From contig NZ_CP058246.1 of NCBI RefSeq assembly GCF_013388355.1, positions 248,001-312,000 of the forward strand: DNA of 64,000 nt, written 5' to 3'. Shown here in pieces: positions 20,159 through 29,727 of the stretch (position 1 is its first letter; every line of letters starts with the position of its first letter). Source of the stretch: Flavobacterium sp. LPB0248 (GTDB taxonomy: Bacteria; Bacteroidota; Bacteroidia; Flavobacteriales; Flavobacteriaceae). Position numbers and translations under genes: made by a program. Below the pieces are notes generated by a model. The model ran no database searches and was not told where the DNA came from. It saw nothing but the letters and a program-made list of their open reading frames with translations.

Positions 20159-21805
20159 ATGGCAATTGATATTTCAAAAATAAAAACATCAAGAGAGGTA
20201 GAAAAAACACTTCAGACCCTCAGTCCATTTGAAATTAAAAACGAATTAATTCATCTGGCAGAAGAAAGCGCGCTTAAATCGACAGCGATAACGCTTAATG
20301 CGGGAAGAGGAAACCCAAACTGGATTGCGACAGTTCCGAGAGAGGCTTTTTTCCTATTCGGACAATTTGCATTAGAAGAATGTCGTAATGTTATGGAAGA
20401 ACAAGGTATTCTCGCAGGAATTGTACAAAACAAAAGCGGCGTGGCTTCTCGTTTTGAAGCATTTTTGGCTAAACACAAAGATAGTCCTGCTGCATCGCTT
20501 TTAGGCAAAACATATCATTATGGTATAGACAAACATGAGTTTGATGGTGATGCGTGGATTCGTGAATGGATAGAAGCTGTAATCGGATTTAACTATCCTG
20601 TTCCTGATCGTATGCTAAGTCAGATAGAAATTATTGTTCATGACTATTTGGTGCAAGAAATGTGTGGCGCAGGAAATGACAAAGGCAAGTTTGATATTTT
20701 TGCCGTTGAAGGCGGAACTGCCGCAATGTGTTATATTTTTGATTCGCTTATGCAAAATCACCTTACCGAACGTGGTGATAAAATAGCCTTGCTTACTCCT
20801 ACTTTTACCCCTTATATTGAAATTCCAGAATTAGACCGTTACAAATTTGATGTTGTTTATGTAGAAGCAAGCGGAGTTGGTGAAAACGGTTTTCATACTT
20901 GGCAATATCCAAATTCTGAATTAGACAAGCTTAAAGATCCAGCGGTTAAAGTTGCTTTTGTGGTAAATCCGAGCAATCCGCCATCTTCTGCAATGAGTAC
21001 TGATACACTCAATTATATTGCTGATATTGTAAAAAATCATAATCCTGGATTGATGGTGATTACAGATGATGTTTATGGCACATTTGTAAATAATTTTAGA
21101 TCATTAATGGCTATTATTCCACAAAATACCATCACAGTATATTCATTCTCAAAATATTTTGGCTGTACAGGCTGGAGACTTGGAACAATTGCCATTCATC
21201 AGGACAATATTTTCGATAAAAAAATTGCCAATTTAAGTCCTGCTCACAAAAAAGAACTGCACGATCGTTATTCTTCTCTGACATTACAGCCAGAAAAAAT
21301 CAAGTTTATTGACAGACTTGTTGCCGATAGCCGTCAAGTGGCTTTAAACCACACAGCAGGACTATCGTTACCTCAGCAATTTCAAATGATGCTTTTCTCT
21401 GCATTTTGTTTATTAGATACTCAAGATGTTTATAAAACGCTTACGCAATCTATTATCCAAAAACGTCTTAGCTTATTATGGGAAGGACTAGAAGTTCCAA
21501 TTCTTGAAGATCCAATGCGTGCAGGATATTATTCTGAAATTGATGTTATGGTAGCTGCAAAACATTTTTACGGAGATGATTTTGCGAATTGGCTGAAAAA
21601 GAACTTTGAACCTGTTGATGTTTTATTCCGTTTAGCAGAAAAAACAGCAATTGTACTTTTAAATGGTGGTGGTTTTGCCGGACCTGAATGGAGTATTAGA
21701 GTTTCTCTTGCCAATCTTCCAACCGATAGCTACTTAATTCTTGGAAAAAACATCCGTAAAATTTTAATGGAATATGTAACCAGCTGGGAGAACTCAACAA
21801 AATAA
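20159..21805 (+). CDS. aspD: Aspartate 4-decarboxylase / aspartate aminotransferase (PLP-dependent)
   Basis: This 548-residue fold-type I PLP enzyme is expected to convert L-aspartate to L-alanine and CO2, with side transaminase activity. The PLP-binding Lys is in VYSFSKYFGCTGWRLG (about K332). The cofactor Asp/Tyr lie in ITDDVYGTF. The long N-terminal extension and the length are typical of AspD rather than ordinary aminotransferases. It lies between aspT and asparaginase. Cytoplasmic. Confidence 0.95.
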   Translation: MAIDISKIKTSREVEKTLQTLSPFEIKNELIHLAEESALKSTAITLNAGRGNPNWIATVPREAFFLFGQFALEECRNVMEEQGILAGIVQNKSGVASRFEAFLAKHKDSPAASLLGKTYHYGIDKHEFDGDAWIREWIEAVIGFNYPVPDRMLSQIEIIVHDYLVQEMCGAGNDKGKFDIFAVEGGTAAMCYIFDSLMQNHLTERGDKIALLTPTFTPYIEIPELDRYKFDVVYVEASGVGENGFHTWQYPNSELDKLKDPAVKVAFVVNPSNPPSSAMSTDTLNYIADIVKNHNPGLMVITDDVYGTFVNNFRSLMAIIPQNTITVYSFSKYFGCTGWRLGTIAIHQDNIFDKKIANLSPAHKKELHDRYSSLTLQPEKIKFIDRLVADSRQVALNHTAGLSLPQQFQMMLFSAFCLLDTQDVYKTLTQSIIQKRLSLLWEGLEVPILEDPMRAGYYSEIDVMVAAKHFYGDDFANWLKKNFEPVDVLFRLAEKTAIVLLNGGGFAGPEWSIRVSLANLPTDSYLILGKNIRKILMEYVTSWENSTK

Positions 21806-21833
21806 TAAAAGTTAAATTAAACACATCTGATCT

Positions 21834-22883
21834 ATGAAAAATTTATTTACATTATTATTATCGGTTTTATTAGTAACAGGTATTTATGCTCAAAAATTAC
21901 CTAGAATCAAGATACTTGCAACCGGAGGAACAATTGCAGGACAAGGAGCTTCAGCAGATCGTTCTGCTTATACTGCGGGACAATTACCAATTAAAGATTT
22001 AATCGCGGCGGTTCCAGGAATTGACAAAATTGCAGAGATTTCTGGAGAACAAATCTCAAATGTAGGAAGTCAGGATATGACGGTAGACATTTGGATTAAG
22101 CTGAATAAACGAATCAACGAGATTTATAAAAATAACGAAGCTGACGGAATCGTAATTACTCACGGAACCGATACGCAGGAAGAAACAGCTTATTTTTTAT
22201 CGCTTACTGTAAGATATGACAAACCTGTTATTATTACAGGTTCTATGCGTCCTGCAACAGCCATTAGCGCTGACGGACCTAAAAATTTATATGATGCAGT
22301 AACTTTAGCAGCTTCGAAACAAGCAGCACATAGCGGTGTTTTATTGGTTTTTAATGAATATATTCTAACGGGAAGAAACGCTGTAAAAACCAGCACAACA
22401 CACTTAAATGCTTTTACTGCTCCAAACAGCGGTCCAATTGGACAGGTTTACGATGGAAAAGTTTCTTTATACGAAAGTCCGATAAGAAAAACCAACAAAA
22501 GCACTCCTTTTGATATTACAGGTTTAACCACTTTACCAGATGTGGCTGTAGTAGAATTGTATGCTGATGCTCCTGCAACTGCACTAAATGCTTATGTGGC
22601 TTCTGGAGTAAAAGGAATTGTAACTGGTGGTTTGGGTAACGGAAATCTAAACAAAGTAAACTCTGATGCTGTAGCAAGTGCCGTTAAAAAAGGTATTGCA
22701 GTAGCGAGAGCTTCTAGAGTACCATCTGGAAGAGTTACTTTATTTGACGAAACCGATGATCAAAAGCTTGGTACTATAGTCGCAGATGATTTAATTCCGC
22801 AAAAAGCGAGGATTCTACTAATGTTGGGACTTACACAAACTACTGACAGTAAAAAACTCCAAGAATACTTCTTTGAGTATTAA
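21834..22883 (+). CDS. ansB: Periplasmic type II L-asparaginase
   Basis: The 349-residue product hydrolyses L-asparagine to aspartate and ammonia. A signal peptide (1-19, GIYAQ) places it in the periplasm. The catalytic Thr residues lie in ILATGGTIAGQG and in ITHGTDTQEETAYFL; ITGSMRPATAISADGP is also characteristic. It starts 28 nt after the aspartate decarboxylase stop, so the aspartate it makes can feed AspT. Length is normal. Confidence 0.96.
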   Translation: MKNLFTLLLSVLLVTGIYAQKLPRIKILATGGTIAGQGASADRSAYTAGQLPIKDLIAAVPGIDKIAEISGEQISNVGSQDMTVDIWIKLNKRINEIYKNNEADGIVITHGTDTQEETAYFLSLTVRYDKPVIITGSMRPATAISADGPKNLYDAVTLAASKQAAHSGVLLVFNEYILTGRNAVKTSTTHLNAFTAPNSGPIGQVYDGKVSLYESPIRKTNKSTPFDITGLTTLPDVAVVELYADAPATALNAYVASGVKGIVTGGLGNGNLNKVNSDAVASAVKKGIAVARASRVPSGRVTLFDETDDQKLGTIVADDLIPQKARILLMLGLTQTTDSKKLQEYFFEY

Positions 22884-22903
22884 CCCAATTGAAATTGTAA
22901 ACT

Positions 22904-24097
22904 ATGCGTATCTTAACTTCAATAATTTTGGGCGTTTTTCTGGTAGCTGGCGCTTATGCACAGCAGGAAAAACAGACTGATACCATCTTAAATCATAAAA
23001 CACCATTGATAAAAGCGACCAAAGTTGATTTGCTCAATAATGTTGATTTAATTTTTAATACTCAATTAGGCTTTAATACCTATGTCGACGACGGAAAATA
23101 TACTGGCAGTAAATTTGAAGTAAACCAGTTTAGATTGGAAGTAAAAGGGAAAGTCTATAAGGACAAAGTATTTTTTAGGTTTAGAGACCGATATACTAAA
23201 GAAACCGAACCTCAATCTACAGACAACATCAGCAGTTCTACAGACTTGGCTTTTATTGGGTATAACATATCCAACAGAACCAGTATTGCTATCGGAAAAA
23301 TGACAGCAAACTGGGGTGGTTATGAGTTTGATATGAATCCGATTGATATCTATCAGTATAATGATATTGTCGATAATTCAGATAACTTTTTAACTGGGGT
23401 TCAGGTAAACTGGAAACTAAATGCGAATCATGTTTTTTCTGGACAGATTTTAAATTCGAGAACAAAAACTTTCTCTGAACTGTATCAAAATGTACCCAAT
23501 GTTGAAGAGGCAAAATTTCCTGCTGCATATGTAGGAAACTGGAACGGAAGCTTTTTAGATGGAAAGTTTAAAACCATTTACAGTTTCAGTATTTTTCAGG
23601 AAGCCACAAAAAATGGAAAACCTGTAAATATGTATTATACAGCATTAGGTAATCAGTTTAGAACTAAAAAATGGCTTTTTCAATATGATTTCAAATGGAG
23701 CAGTGAAGATCTGGATCGAACAGGAGTTGTGAGCAATATTATTCCAGACACTGTTTTAGATCATGCAGCAGAAAATGTATATTATATTGAACATTGGCTT
23801 AGAACTGTATATTCTCTAAATGAACAGTGGAAACTTACGGTAATCGGAATGGTAAGCAAGGCTTCATGGAAAGAAATTCCTGATCCAAATGTGAGTTCAA
23901 ACCGAATTCGTACCGCTTGGGGCGTTATTCCAACAGTAGAGTTTTATCCAATCAAAAACTTTAACTTGAAGTTTTTTGCCACTTATGTAGCTCGATGGTA
24001 CGATTACAGTGATTATTCGAAAGCAAGCTTGGGACAATCTAATAACAATACTGGAAAAATTATGCTTGGTGTAATTTCTCCGTTAGTCGTGTTATAA
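22904..24097 (+). CDS. Outer membrane porin (OprO/OprP-like)
   Basis: The 397-residue product begins with a signal peptide (1-19, GAYAQ). It is then a series of amphipathic beta-strands ending in a barrel-type C-terminus (LGVISPLVVL). The pattern GFNTYVDDGKYTGSKFEVNQFRLE and AIGKMTANWGGYEFD resembles the phosphate-selective-porin-like family of Bacteroidota. It is the last gene of the asp operon (20 nt after asparaginase), so it may let asparagine or aspartate into the periplasm; that is inferred from position. Confidence 0.8.
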   Translation: MRILTSIILGVFLVAGAYAQQEKQTDTILNHKTPLIKATKVDLLNNVDLIFNTQLGFNTYVDDGKYTGSKFEVNQFRLEVKGKVYKDKVFFRFRDRYTKETEPQSTDNISSSTDLAFIGYNISNRTSIAIGKMTANWGGYEFDMNPIDIYQYNDIVDNSDNFLTGVQVNWKLNANHVFSGQILNSRTKTFSELYQNVPNVEEAKFPAAYVGNWNGSFLDGKFKTIYSFSIFQEATKNGKPVNMYYTALGNQFRTKKWLFQYDFKWSSEDLDRTGVVSNIIPDTVLDHAAENVYYIEHWLRTVYSLNEQWKLTVIGMVSKASWKEIPDPNVSSNRIRTAWGVIPTVEFYPIKNFNLKFFATYVARWYDYSDYSKASLGQSNNNTGKIMLGVISPLVVL

Positions 24098-24121
24098 AAA
24101 TTCAAGTAACTAAATCAATTC

Positions 24122-24164
24122 AAAAGCTGGAGCAAATCGTAAAATGCGATTTATTCCAGCTTTT
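24122..24164 (+). terminator. Terminator of the aspT-aspD-ansB-porin operon
   Basis: A long stem (AAAGCTGGAGCAAATCG paired with CGATTTATTCCAGCTTT, one mismatch) is followed by a T run, 25 nt after the porin stop. Confidence 0.88.
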
Positions 24165-24217
24165 TTTATTTGTTTTTCTGAAGATTTAAATAGGCTTTAC
24201 AAACTAGTTTATTTTTT

Positions 24218-24480
24218 CTCTCGCAGATTGAGCAGATTAATTAGATTTAAGAATCATTCGCAATTCAAAACTCTTTAAGTTGAGCTTTTTTATGAATAGA
24301 CTCCAGCTTCAGCTGGAGGTATTTAATGATTGTAATAACAAGGCTTTAGCCAAATCGCGTATGTTTGGCTGAAGCCATTTTGATTCTCTTTATTTAAACT
24401 CCAGCTAAAGCTGTAGCCAATTCAAATTAATAACTGGTTTATAAACATTTCACCCGTGTCCCCGTGGTTGAAACCACGGG
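24218..24480. repeat. Intergenic palindromic repeat cluster
   Basis: This gap holds one arm of a CTCTCGCAGATT...GCAGATTAA repeat seen elsewhere in the window. It also has a perfect palindrome at 24301-24318 (CTCCAGCTTCAGCTGGAG), an inverted pair GGCTTTAGCCAAA / TTTGGCTGAAGCC at 24342 and 24364, and a palindrome at 24461-24480 (CCCGTGGTT ga AACCACGGG). They look like REP-type elements and probably also act as terminators. Confidence 0.7.
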
Positions 24481-24523
24481 CTATGCTTTAAATATATGCA
24501 TAATGATTCGCAACACACTTAAC

Positions 24524-25687
24524 TCATAACTCATAACTCTTTTTCAAATATCTTAAGCGAATAAAACAGATTGTACTATAAAAAGCAAAAAGCAGAATAA
24601 GATGCAGTAAAACAGAAGGATTGTCCCATAAACTGGCACCCGATTGTACAATAGCGGTATACAAAACAATAAATGGCGTTGTAGGCAAAAGATTAGACAG
24701 CCACTGCAATGCTAGCGGAAGCGATTCAAACGGCCAGCTGTATCCTGTAATCAAGAAAATCGGATAAGTGGAGAAAGCCATCATCTGCAGACAAAGCAAT
24801 TGCGATTTGAAAAGCGAACCAATAAACTGAGCCATTGGAATTAAAGTAACGATAAACAAAAGCAGTAATAAACTTAATTCGAACCCGCTGCCTCTCATGG
24901 GTAAATTAAGCAGTTTGTAATTTACATTTAAAAAGAAAAAACCATACGAAGAAAAAAGTATTAAATAGAATAATCCTTTTCCCCAAATACCATTAGAAAT
25001 GCCAGAACCCAGCCATTCACTTAATCGAGAACGCTGACGCTCGCCGGCGACGCTTTCGCACAAACCAATTAACAAGGTCTGCTGTAAAATCAAGGCCAGT
25101 AATCCGGGCAATAAAAAGGCGCCATAACTGGATCTTTCGTTAAATAAAGGGCGATAATCTAAATTTACAGGCATCACATTTTCCATGGCAATAGTAGTGC
25201 TCATACCTTCTTTTTTCTGATAGTACTGAAGCCTCACTCCTGCTCCAACGGTCAGACATATCTGCTGTACATTCAATAACAAATCACTCGACGGAAGAAA
25301 TCTCGCAGCATTGATTGCCAATACCACATTGCTTTGTTTTAAACTCAATAAATTGGCTTCTGTTCCTTCTGGAATATAAAAATATCCTTGACAATTTCCT
25401 TGATACATCTGTTCTTTTGCCTGTTCCAAATTCGAAAAATGAATCAATTCTACTATTGGAGAATCGTCTATATTTTGCTGCAGCAAACGCGATAATCTCG
25501 AGCCGTCATCATCAACAACGGCCAATTTTACATCAAATTCTTCTTTATTGATATAAATACTTCCGTAAAAAAAGGCATAAAGCAAAGGAGCAATAAGAAG
25601 TGTAAGTAGCAAACTATGGTCCTTTACTACTTGCGAAGCTTCTCTTAGGAAAAGACTAATCAGCGATTGTTGCGGTTTTTTTTTCAT
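24524..25687 (-). CDS. ABC-2 type permease (efflux), second of two
   Basis: The 387-residue protein has one N-terminal membrane span (LLLTLLIAPLLYAFFYGSIY), a periplasmic domain of about 150 residues (VDDDGSRLSRLLQQNID), then five C-terminal spans with LLPGLLALILQQTLLIG. This is the YhhJ/YbhR ABC-2 layout. Its start overlaps the end of the other permease gene by about 30 nt, so translation is likely coupled. No ATP-binding subunit is encoded in the operon. Confidence 0.9.
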   Translation of the reverse strand: MKKKPQQSLISLFLREASQVVKDHSLLLTLLIAPLLYAFFYGSIYINKEEFDVKLAVVDDDGSRLSRLLQQNIDDSPIVELIHFSNLEQAKEQMYQGNCQGYFYIPEGTEANLLSLKQSNVVLAINAARFLPSSDLLLNVQQICLTVGAGVRLQYYQKKEGMSTTIAMENVMPVNLDYRPLFNERSSYGAFLLPGLLALILQQTLLIGLCESVAGERQRSRLSEWLGSGISNGIWGKGLFYLILFSSYGFFFLNVNYKLLNLPMRGSGFELSLLLLLFIVTLIPMAQFIGSLFKSQLLCLQMMAFSTYPIFLITGYSWPFESLPLALQWLSNLLPTTPFIVLYTAIVQSGASLWDNPSVLLHLILLFAFYSTICFIRLRYLKKSYEL

Positions 25688-26840
25688 CTTTAATCGAATT
25701 AAATTGACGTTTAAACAACAACATCGCTGTCGGATACATTACCAGACAAAACAATAAGAGTTTGGCCATTTCTCCTTGAGCATATCTCAAAGGCAAATTC
25801 ATATAATACACCTTAAAAAAACCGTCTAAAAAAGCGGTATAAGGCATAATAAGCGCATAATACTGGTCGTACCAAGGCATTGCCCATCTCGGAAAAGTAA
25901 ATCCGCTAAATACAAAAGCGGGCGAAGTATAAAAAAGAGCAACATCTCCCGAAAGCATAACGTCTTTAAACAAAGCCGATATAAACATTCCGATACCAAT
26001 GCATGCCAAAGAAAGCATGGTGTATAGTACAAAAAACTTTCCCGTAGCTGCAGGAACACCAATATCGAAAAAAGTAAAAATAATTCCTGTAATAATGAGA
26101 AAATTAATCCAGCTGATGCTGAGATGCGCAATTGTTTTTCCCACAATTACTGCAACAACAGAACCTTTTGATGAATCGTAAAGTTCCTGCATCGTTCCTG
26201 TAACCCATTCATAATTTAGAGCTAGCATAGAACTAATAATCAAAATCATCTGCATTCCCACAGTTATCAATCCTGGAACCAAATATTCTTGGTAATTGTA
26301 AGTTGGGTTATAAAGCTGATAGGTTCTCAAACTTATCGGATTTGCAATTGCCATTGCCTGATCAGCTTTCATTCCGGTTTTTACCAATTTCTGCAAAATT
26401 ACGCCTGTACTTCCTGTAATTACAACTTCGGCGACAGCCTTATAAACTAACTTAGCAGGAACAAGCGCGGCGGCATTGGTATACAAAGTCACATTGCTCG
26501 GGTGTCGGCTGTAGATATTCTTCTGCAGATTGGCAGGAAAATGTACGGCACCCAATATTTTCCCTTCTTGAATCAATTTTTTAACCTCGGCTTCACTGCT
26601 TACTCTTCTGGTAATCTGCAGCGTTTCTTTCTGTTCTAACAAAAAAATCAGCTCTCGGCTTATGGCACTTTGATCTTCGTCCCAAATTGCAAATGCTAAA
26701 TTCTTTGCATCCTGCTTTTGGTAAATAAGAGCATAGAAGAAAAACAAAGCGACAGGAACTACAAGCATTACCAAATAAAACACCTTTAGACTTAGAATGC
26801 GCTTCCATTCTCTAATAATTATATTTATCATCAAAATCAT
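25656..26840 (-). CDS. ABC-2 type permease (efflux), first of two
   Basis: This 394-residue permease has the same layout as its neighbour: an N-terminal span, a periplasmic domain with IWDEDQSAISRELI, and a C-terminal block of five spans with YLVPGLITVGMQMILIISS. The start may be either the first ATG or the one three codons later (MINIIIREWKRIL). Its start overlaps the adaptor gene stop by 4 nt. With the sister permease it should form a heterodimeric channel. Confidence 0.9.
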   Translation of the reverse strand: MILMINIIIREWKRILSLKVFYLVMLVVPVALFFFYALIYQKQDAKNLAFAIWDEDQSAISRELIFLLEQKETLQITRRVSSEAEVKKLIQEGKILGAVHFPANLQKNIYSRHPSNVTLYTNAAALVPAKLVYKAVAEVVITGSTGVILQKLVKTGMKADQAMAIANPISLRTYQLYNPTYNYQEYLVPGLITVGMQMILIISSMLALNYEWVTGTMQELYDSSKGSVVAVIVGKTIAHLSISWINFLIITGIIFTFFDIGVPAATGKFFVLYTMLSLACIGIGMFISALFKDVMLSGDVALFYTSPAFVFSGFTFPRWAMPWYDQYYALIMPYTAFLDGFFKVYYMNLPLRYAQGEMAKLLLFCLVMYPTAMLLFKRQFNSIKDEKKTATIAD

Positions 26841-27829
26841 TGAGGAAGAATTAAAGAAGCAGTCATACCAGAACGAAGTCCTTTAATTTGTGCAAGATTC
26901 TCCGGTTTTACTTCTATCGTAAAAGTTCTCAGTTCGAATTCTCCTTTATCTTTGGACGGAACCCAATTGGCAAATTCTAATGTTGGCGCAATAGAATGCA
27001 CAACGGCATCAAACGTTTCTGGCTCGCAACCCGGAACTTTAACCGCTGTTTTGCTTCCAACTTTAAGCAGATTTGATTTATCCTGTCTGATATTAAACTT
27101 AATTATAGTGGAGTTTTTCTTCTCTATGGTCATAATCGGATATCCTATAGAAATAATTTCGCCCTGATGCGTAACCAAATTAGAAATTACGCCATCTGCA
27201 GGAGCATAAACTCTTGTATTATCTCCAAGCGCTTTGGTTAATTCATAGGCTTGTTCCGCTTGTTTTACAATAGCATTTGCGGTTTTTAGTAATTCTGGTC
27301 GAGTTCCGTTTTTTAACATCTGAAGATTTAACTGAGCGGTTTCCATTTCCTTTTTAGCCGCTTGAAATTTAAAATAGAAAACATCTTTTTCCTGTCCTGA
27401 TATTACATCTTCATTATACAGACGTTCCATACGATCATAAGTCGTGCTAAACAATTTATATTGCTCCTGACTAATTTGGTAAAGTTTAGAAGTCGCTTCT
27501 ATCAATTCTGGTCTTGCTCCTTGTGTAAGTAGGTCCTGTTGTCCTTTGGCAGCATCAATTGCCGATAATGCCTGCGCTTTTATGGCGTTTATTTCGTTAG
27601 AACGAAGTACAGCCAGCAATTGTCCTGTTTTTACAGTATCGCCTTGTTTTACAAGCAACGAATCTAATCTTCCTGGGAATTCGGCTGCAACATCCACACT
27701 TGTTGCATCAACCATTCCTATGAAATTGTTGTCTTCTTTGTTATTGTCTTTTAAGAAAAAAATCAGTCCTGCTATTACTACAAAGATTGGAATGATCAGC
27801 GCCCAGTAGTTTTTAAATATATCTTTCAT
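26837..27829 (-). CDS. HlyD-family periplasmic adaptor of the ABC-2 efflux system
   Basis: The 330-residue protein has an N-terminal membrane anchor (WALIIPIFVVIAGLIFFL), a split biotinyl-lipoyl domain (PGRLDSLLVKQGDTVKTGQLLAVL at one end, YAPADGVISNLVTHQGE at the other), a helical hairpin between, and a terminal beta-barrel. It bridges the inner-membrane permeases to the TolC-like protein encoded directly upstream. It starts immediately after that gene and overlaps the first permease gene. Confidence 0.92.
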   Translation of the reverse strand: MKDIFKNYWALIIPIFVVIAGLIFFLKDNNKEDNNFIGMVDATSVDVAAEFPGRLDSLLVKQGDTVKTGQLLAVLRSNEINAIKAQALSAIDAAKGQQDLLTQGARPELIEATSKLYQISQEQYKLFSTTYDRMERLYNEDVISGQEKDVFYFKFQAAKKEMETAQLNLQMLKNGTRPELLKTANAIVKQAEQAYELTKALGDNTRVYAPADGVISNLVTHQGEIISIGYPIMTIEKKNSTIIKFNIRQDKSNLLKVGSKTAVKVPGCEPETFDAVVHSIAPTLEFANWVPSKDKGEFELRTFTIEVKPENLAQIKGLRSGMTASLILPQ

Positions 27830-29281
27830 CTATTTAATAAATTGCGTTATTTGACTTGGATTTCCTAAACTATTAAAATATTCAGCTAATGCTAAGTAGT
27901 ATCCTAAAACAGCGGTATAATACCCTTTTTCTATTTCTGTTTCTACCAGCAAAGCATCATTTACATCTTTTGGCGATGAAAGCTGATTGTTCATTCTCTT
28001 GGTAATTAAGCTGCTGGTCGTATTGGCTTCTTTTCTCGCCGCATCCATAGCCATAACATCATTTTGCAGCGAACTCATTTTATTCTTTGCCACTCTTGAT
28101 TGCACTTGAAGCATTAGACTGGAATTCTCCTCTCCTAACTTGGCTTCTTCAATAAGCTGTTTTGCTGCTAAAGTCTTTTTATTGGTTTGCCCGTTATACA
28201 AAGTCCATTGCAATTCTAAACCTACGAACCAATCGGGAATAGAAACTGGCAAATCTTTCTGATATAAATTGTAATTACCTATCGCAAAAACATTAGGTAA
28301 AGCCATAGATTTACTGATTTTTTCTGCAGTTTCTGCATAAGAGATTTTGTTGTTTGCAATTCTGTAAATTGGATTAGTAAGCCAATACTCTTTCATAGGT
28401 TTTTCTAGGTTGATTTCGGCATATCTTAAAGTATCCGAAATCACTATTGTGGTGTCAAGATCAACTCCCATTAGTTTATTCAGTTCAAGATGGGCATTTT
28501 GTTTTTCCATCTTGATATTGTTGTACTGACTTTGCGCTTGAATTAAAACCACATTGGTCCAGTTTTGTTGGTACGGAGGCAGTATTTTATTTTTGACCAA
28601 TTCTTCGGCGTAGTTTCTATTTTTGTCTAAAGCACTTACAATTTGTTCCTGCTTTTTAATTAAAGAGTTGAGGTACAATATTCTTAAATACTGAATTGCA
28701 ATTAAAAAATCGACTTCTTTACCCGCAATCTCTACTCCAATTCCCGCCGAATTTGCAACTGATTGAGCTAAATCTATACTCGAATTTATTTTATTTCCTA
28801 GAAAAATAGGCTGACGCACACCTACTCCAGCAACAAAATAAGACTGCTTGCTTAAACTCGGATTATAATCGGGATAAATACCTCCAATAACCGTTTTTGA
28901 AGCATTATAAATACGGTCTTGTGCAGCCTGAGACAAATTGCCTCCTGTAATTTCATGATAGATTTCGTTTGCCGTATTGACACTTTGTTTAGACGAACCT
29001 TCAACGACTCCGTCTCTAACGGTCTGCAAATTTATCGTTAGCGGACTGCTTAAATAGGAATAACTCGATAAGAGATCTACTTTTGGCAGATAGCCTTTCT
29101 TTTCGGCCTGCAGATTATATTCGCCTGTTTTTAATGCAGATTTTGCTTGTTTGATAGTAATATTATTTTGCTTTGCTAAAGAAAAACATTCTTCAAGAGA
29201 AGTGGTCTGCGCTTTTGTTTCCAAACCAAACAAAAAGCAAAACAAAATAAAAGGTTTTAGAAAATGTAGTCTTATATGCAT
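27830..29281 (-). CDS. TolC-family outer membrane efflux protein
   Basis: The 483-residue protein has a signal peptide (ends TKAQ near residue 25) and two TolC repeats of long helices with beta-strand parts, beginning LEECFSLAKQNNITIKQA. It is the first gene of a four-gene minus-strand efflux operon (TolC, HlyD, two permeases). The helical barrel should form the outer membrane exit duct. Substrate unknown. Confidence 0.92.
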   Translation of the reverse strand: MHIRLHFLKPFILFCFLFGLETKAQTTSLEECFSLAKQNNITIKQAKSALKTGEYNLQAEKKGYLPKVDLLSSYSYLSSPLTINLQTVRDGVVEGSSKQSVNTANEIYHEITGGNLSQAAQDRIYNASKTVIGGIYPDYNPSLSKQSYFVAGVGVRQPIFLGNKINSSIDLAQSVANSAGIGVEIAGKEVDFLIAIQYLRILYLNSLIKKQEQIVSALDKNRNYAEELVKNKILPPYQQNWTNVVLIQAQSQYNNIKMEKQNAHLELNKLMGVDLDTTIVISDTLRYAEINLEKPMKEYWLTNPIYRIANNKISYAETAEKISKSMALPNVFAIGNYNLYQKDLPVSIPDWFVGLELQWTLYNGQTNKKTLAAKQLIEEAKLGEENSSLMLQVQSRVAKNKMSSLQNDVMAMDAARKEANTTSSLITKRMNNQLSSPKDVNDALLVETEIEKGYYTAVLGYYLALAEYFNSLGNPSQITQFIK

Positions 29282-29662
29282 CTATTTAGTATTCTTTTAA
29301 TTGAAATTACTTTTAACTAGCGACTTCTATGCTGTTTAACTAAAAACAACAGGATAAAATAGAAATGAGATAAAAACTTATTATTCAGATAAATTCTGAA
29401 ATTGTTTGAATGTATTTAGAATATACTGTTTACGAAAATATGGGGTCCTTAACCTAAACAGCTACAAAAAGTATAACAGTAAAAAACACATATAAACCGA
29501 TATACTAACTAGTTAAAGATAAAGATTTTATTTTACAAGTGCTATTTTAATCTATGGAAAATAGCATGTCTTTGTTTTTTAATTAAAGTAGATTTATTTG
29601 TTTTTCTAATTGACCATTTTTAATGCCCAAAAATAAACCTGTTATAAATGTTTTCTAAAACC
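29282..29662. other. Intergenic region upstream of the TolC-HlyD-permease operon
   Basis: AT-rich and gene-free. It should contain the operon promoter, but no perfect TAnnTTTG box was found on the minus strand. Confidence 0.4.
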
Positions 29663-29698
29663 AAAAGCCCTAAATCTATTAAGACTCAGGGCTTTTTT
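29663..29698 (-). terminator. Terminator of the susC-susD unit
   Basis: The stem AAAAGCCCT / AGGGCTTTT lies about 30 nt beyond the SusD-like stop and is followed on the minus strand by GGTTTT. Confidence 0.75.
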
Positions 29699-29727
29699 GA
29701 TGAAATTTTGTTTATTAAAATTCGAAT

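Noticed and set aside
29508..29517. Palindrome TAACTAGTTA upstream of the TolC operon
   Set aside because: Too short and AT-rich to call an operator, and it differs from the shared operator at 47461/50277.
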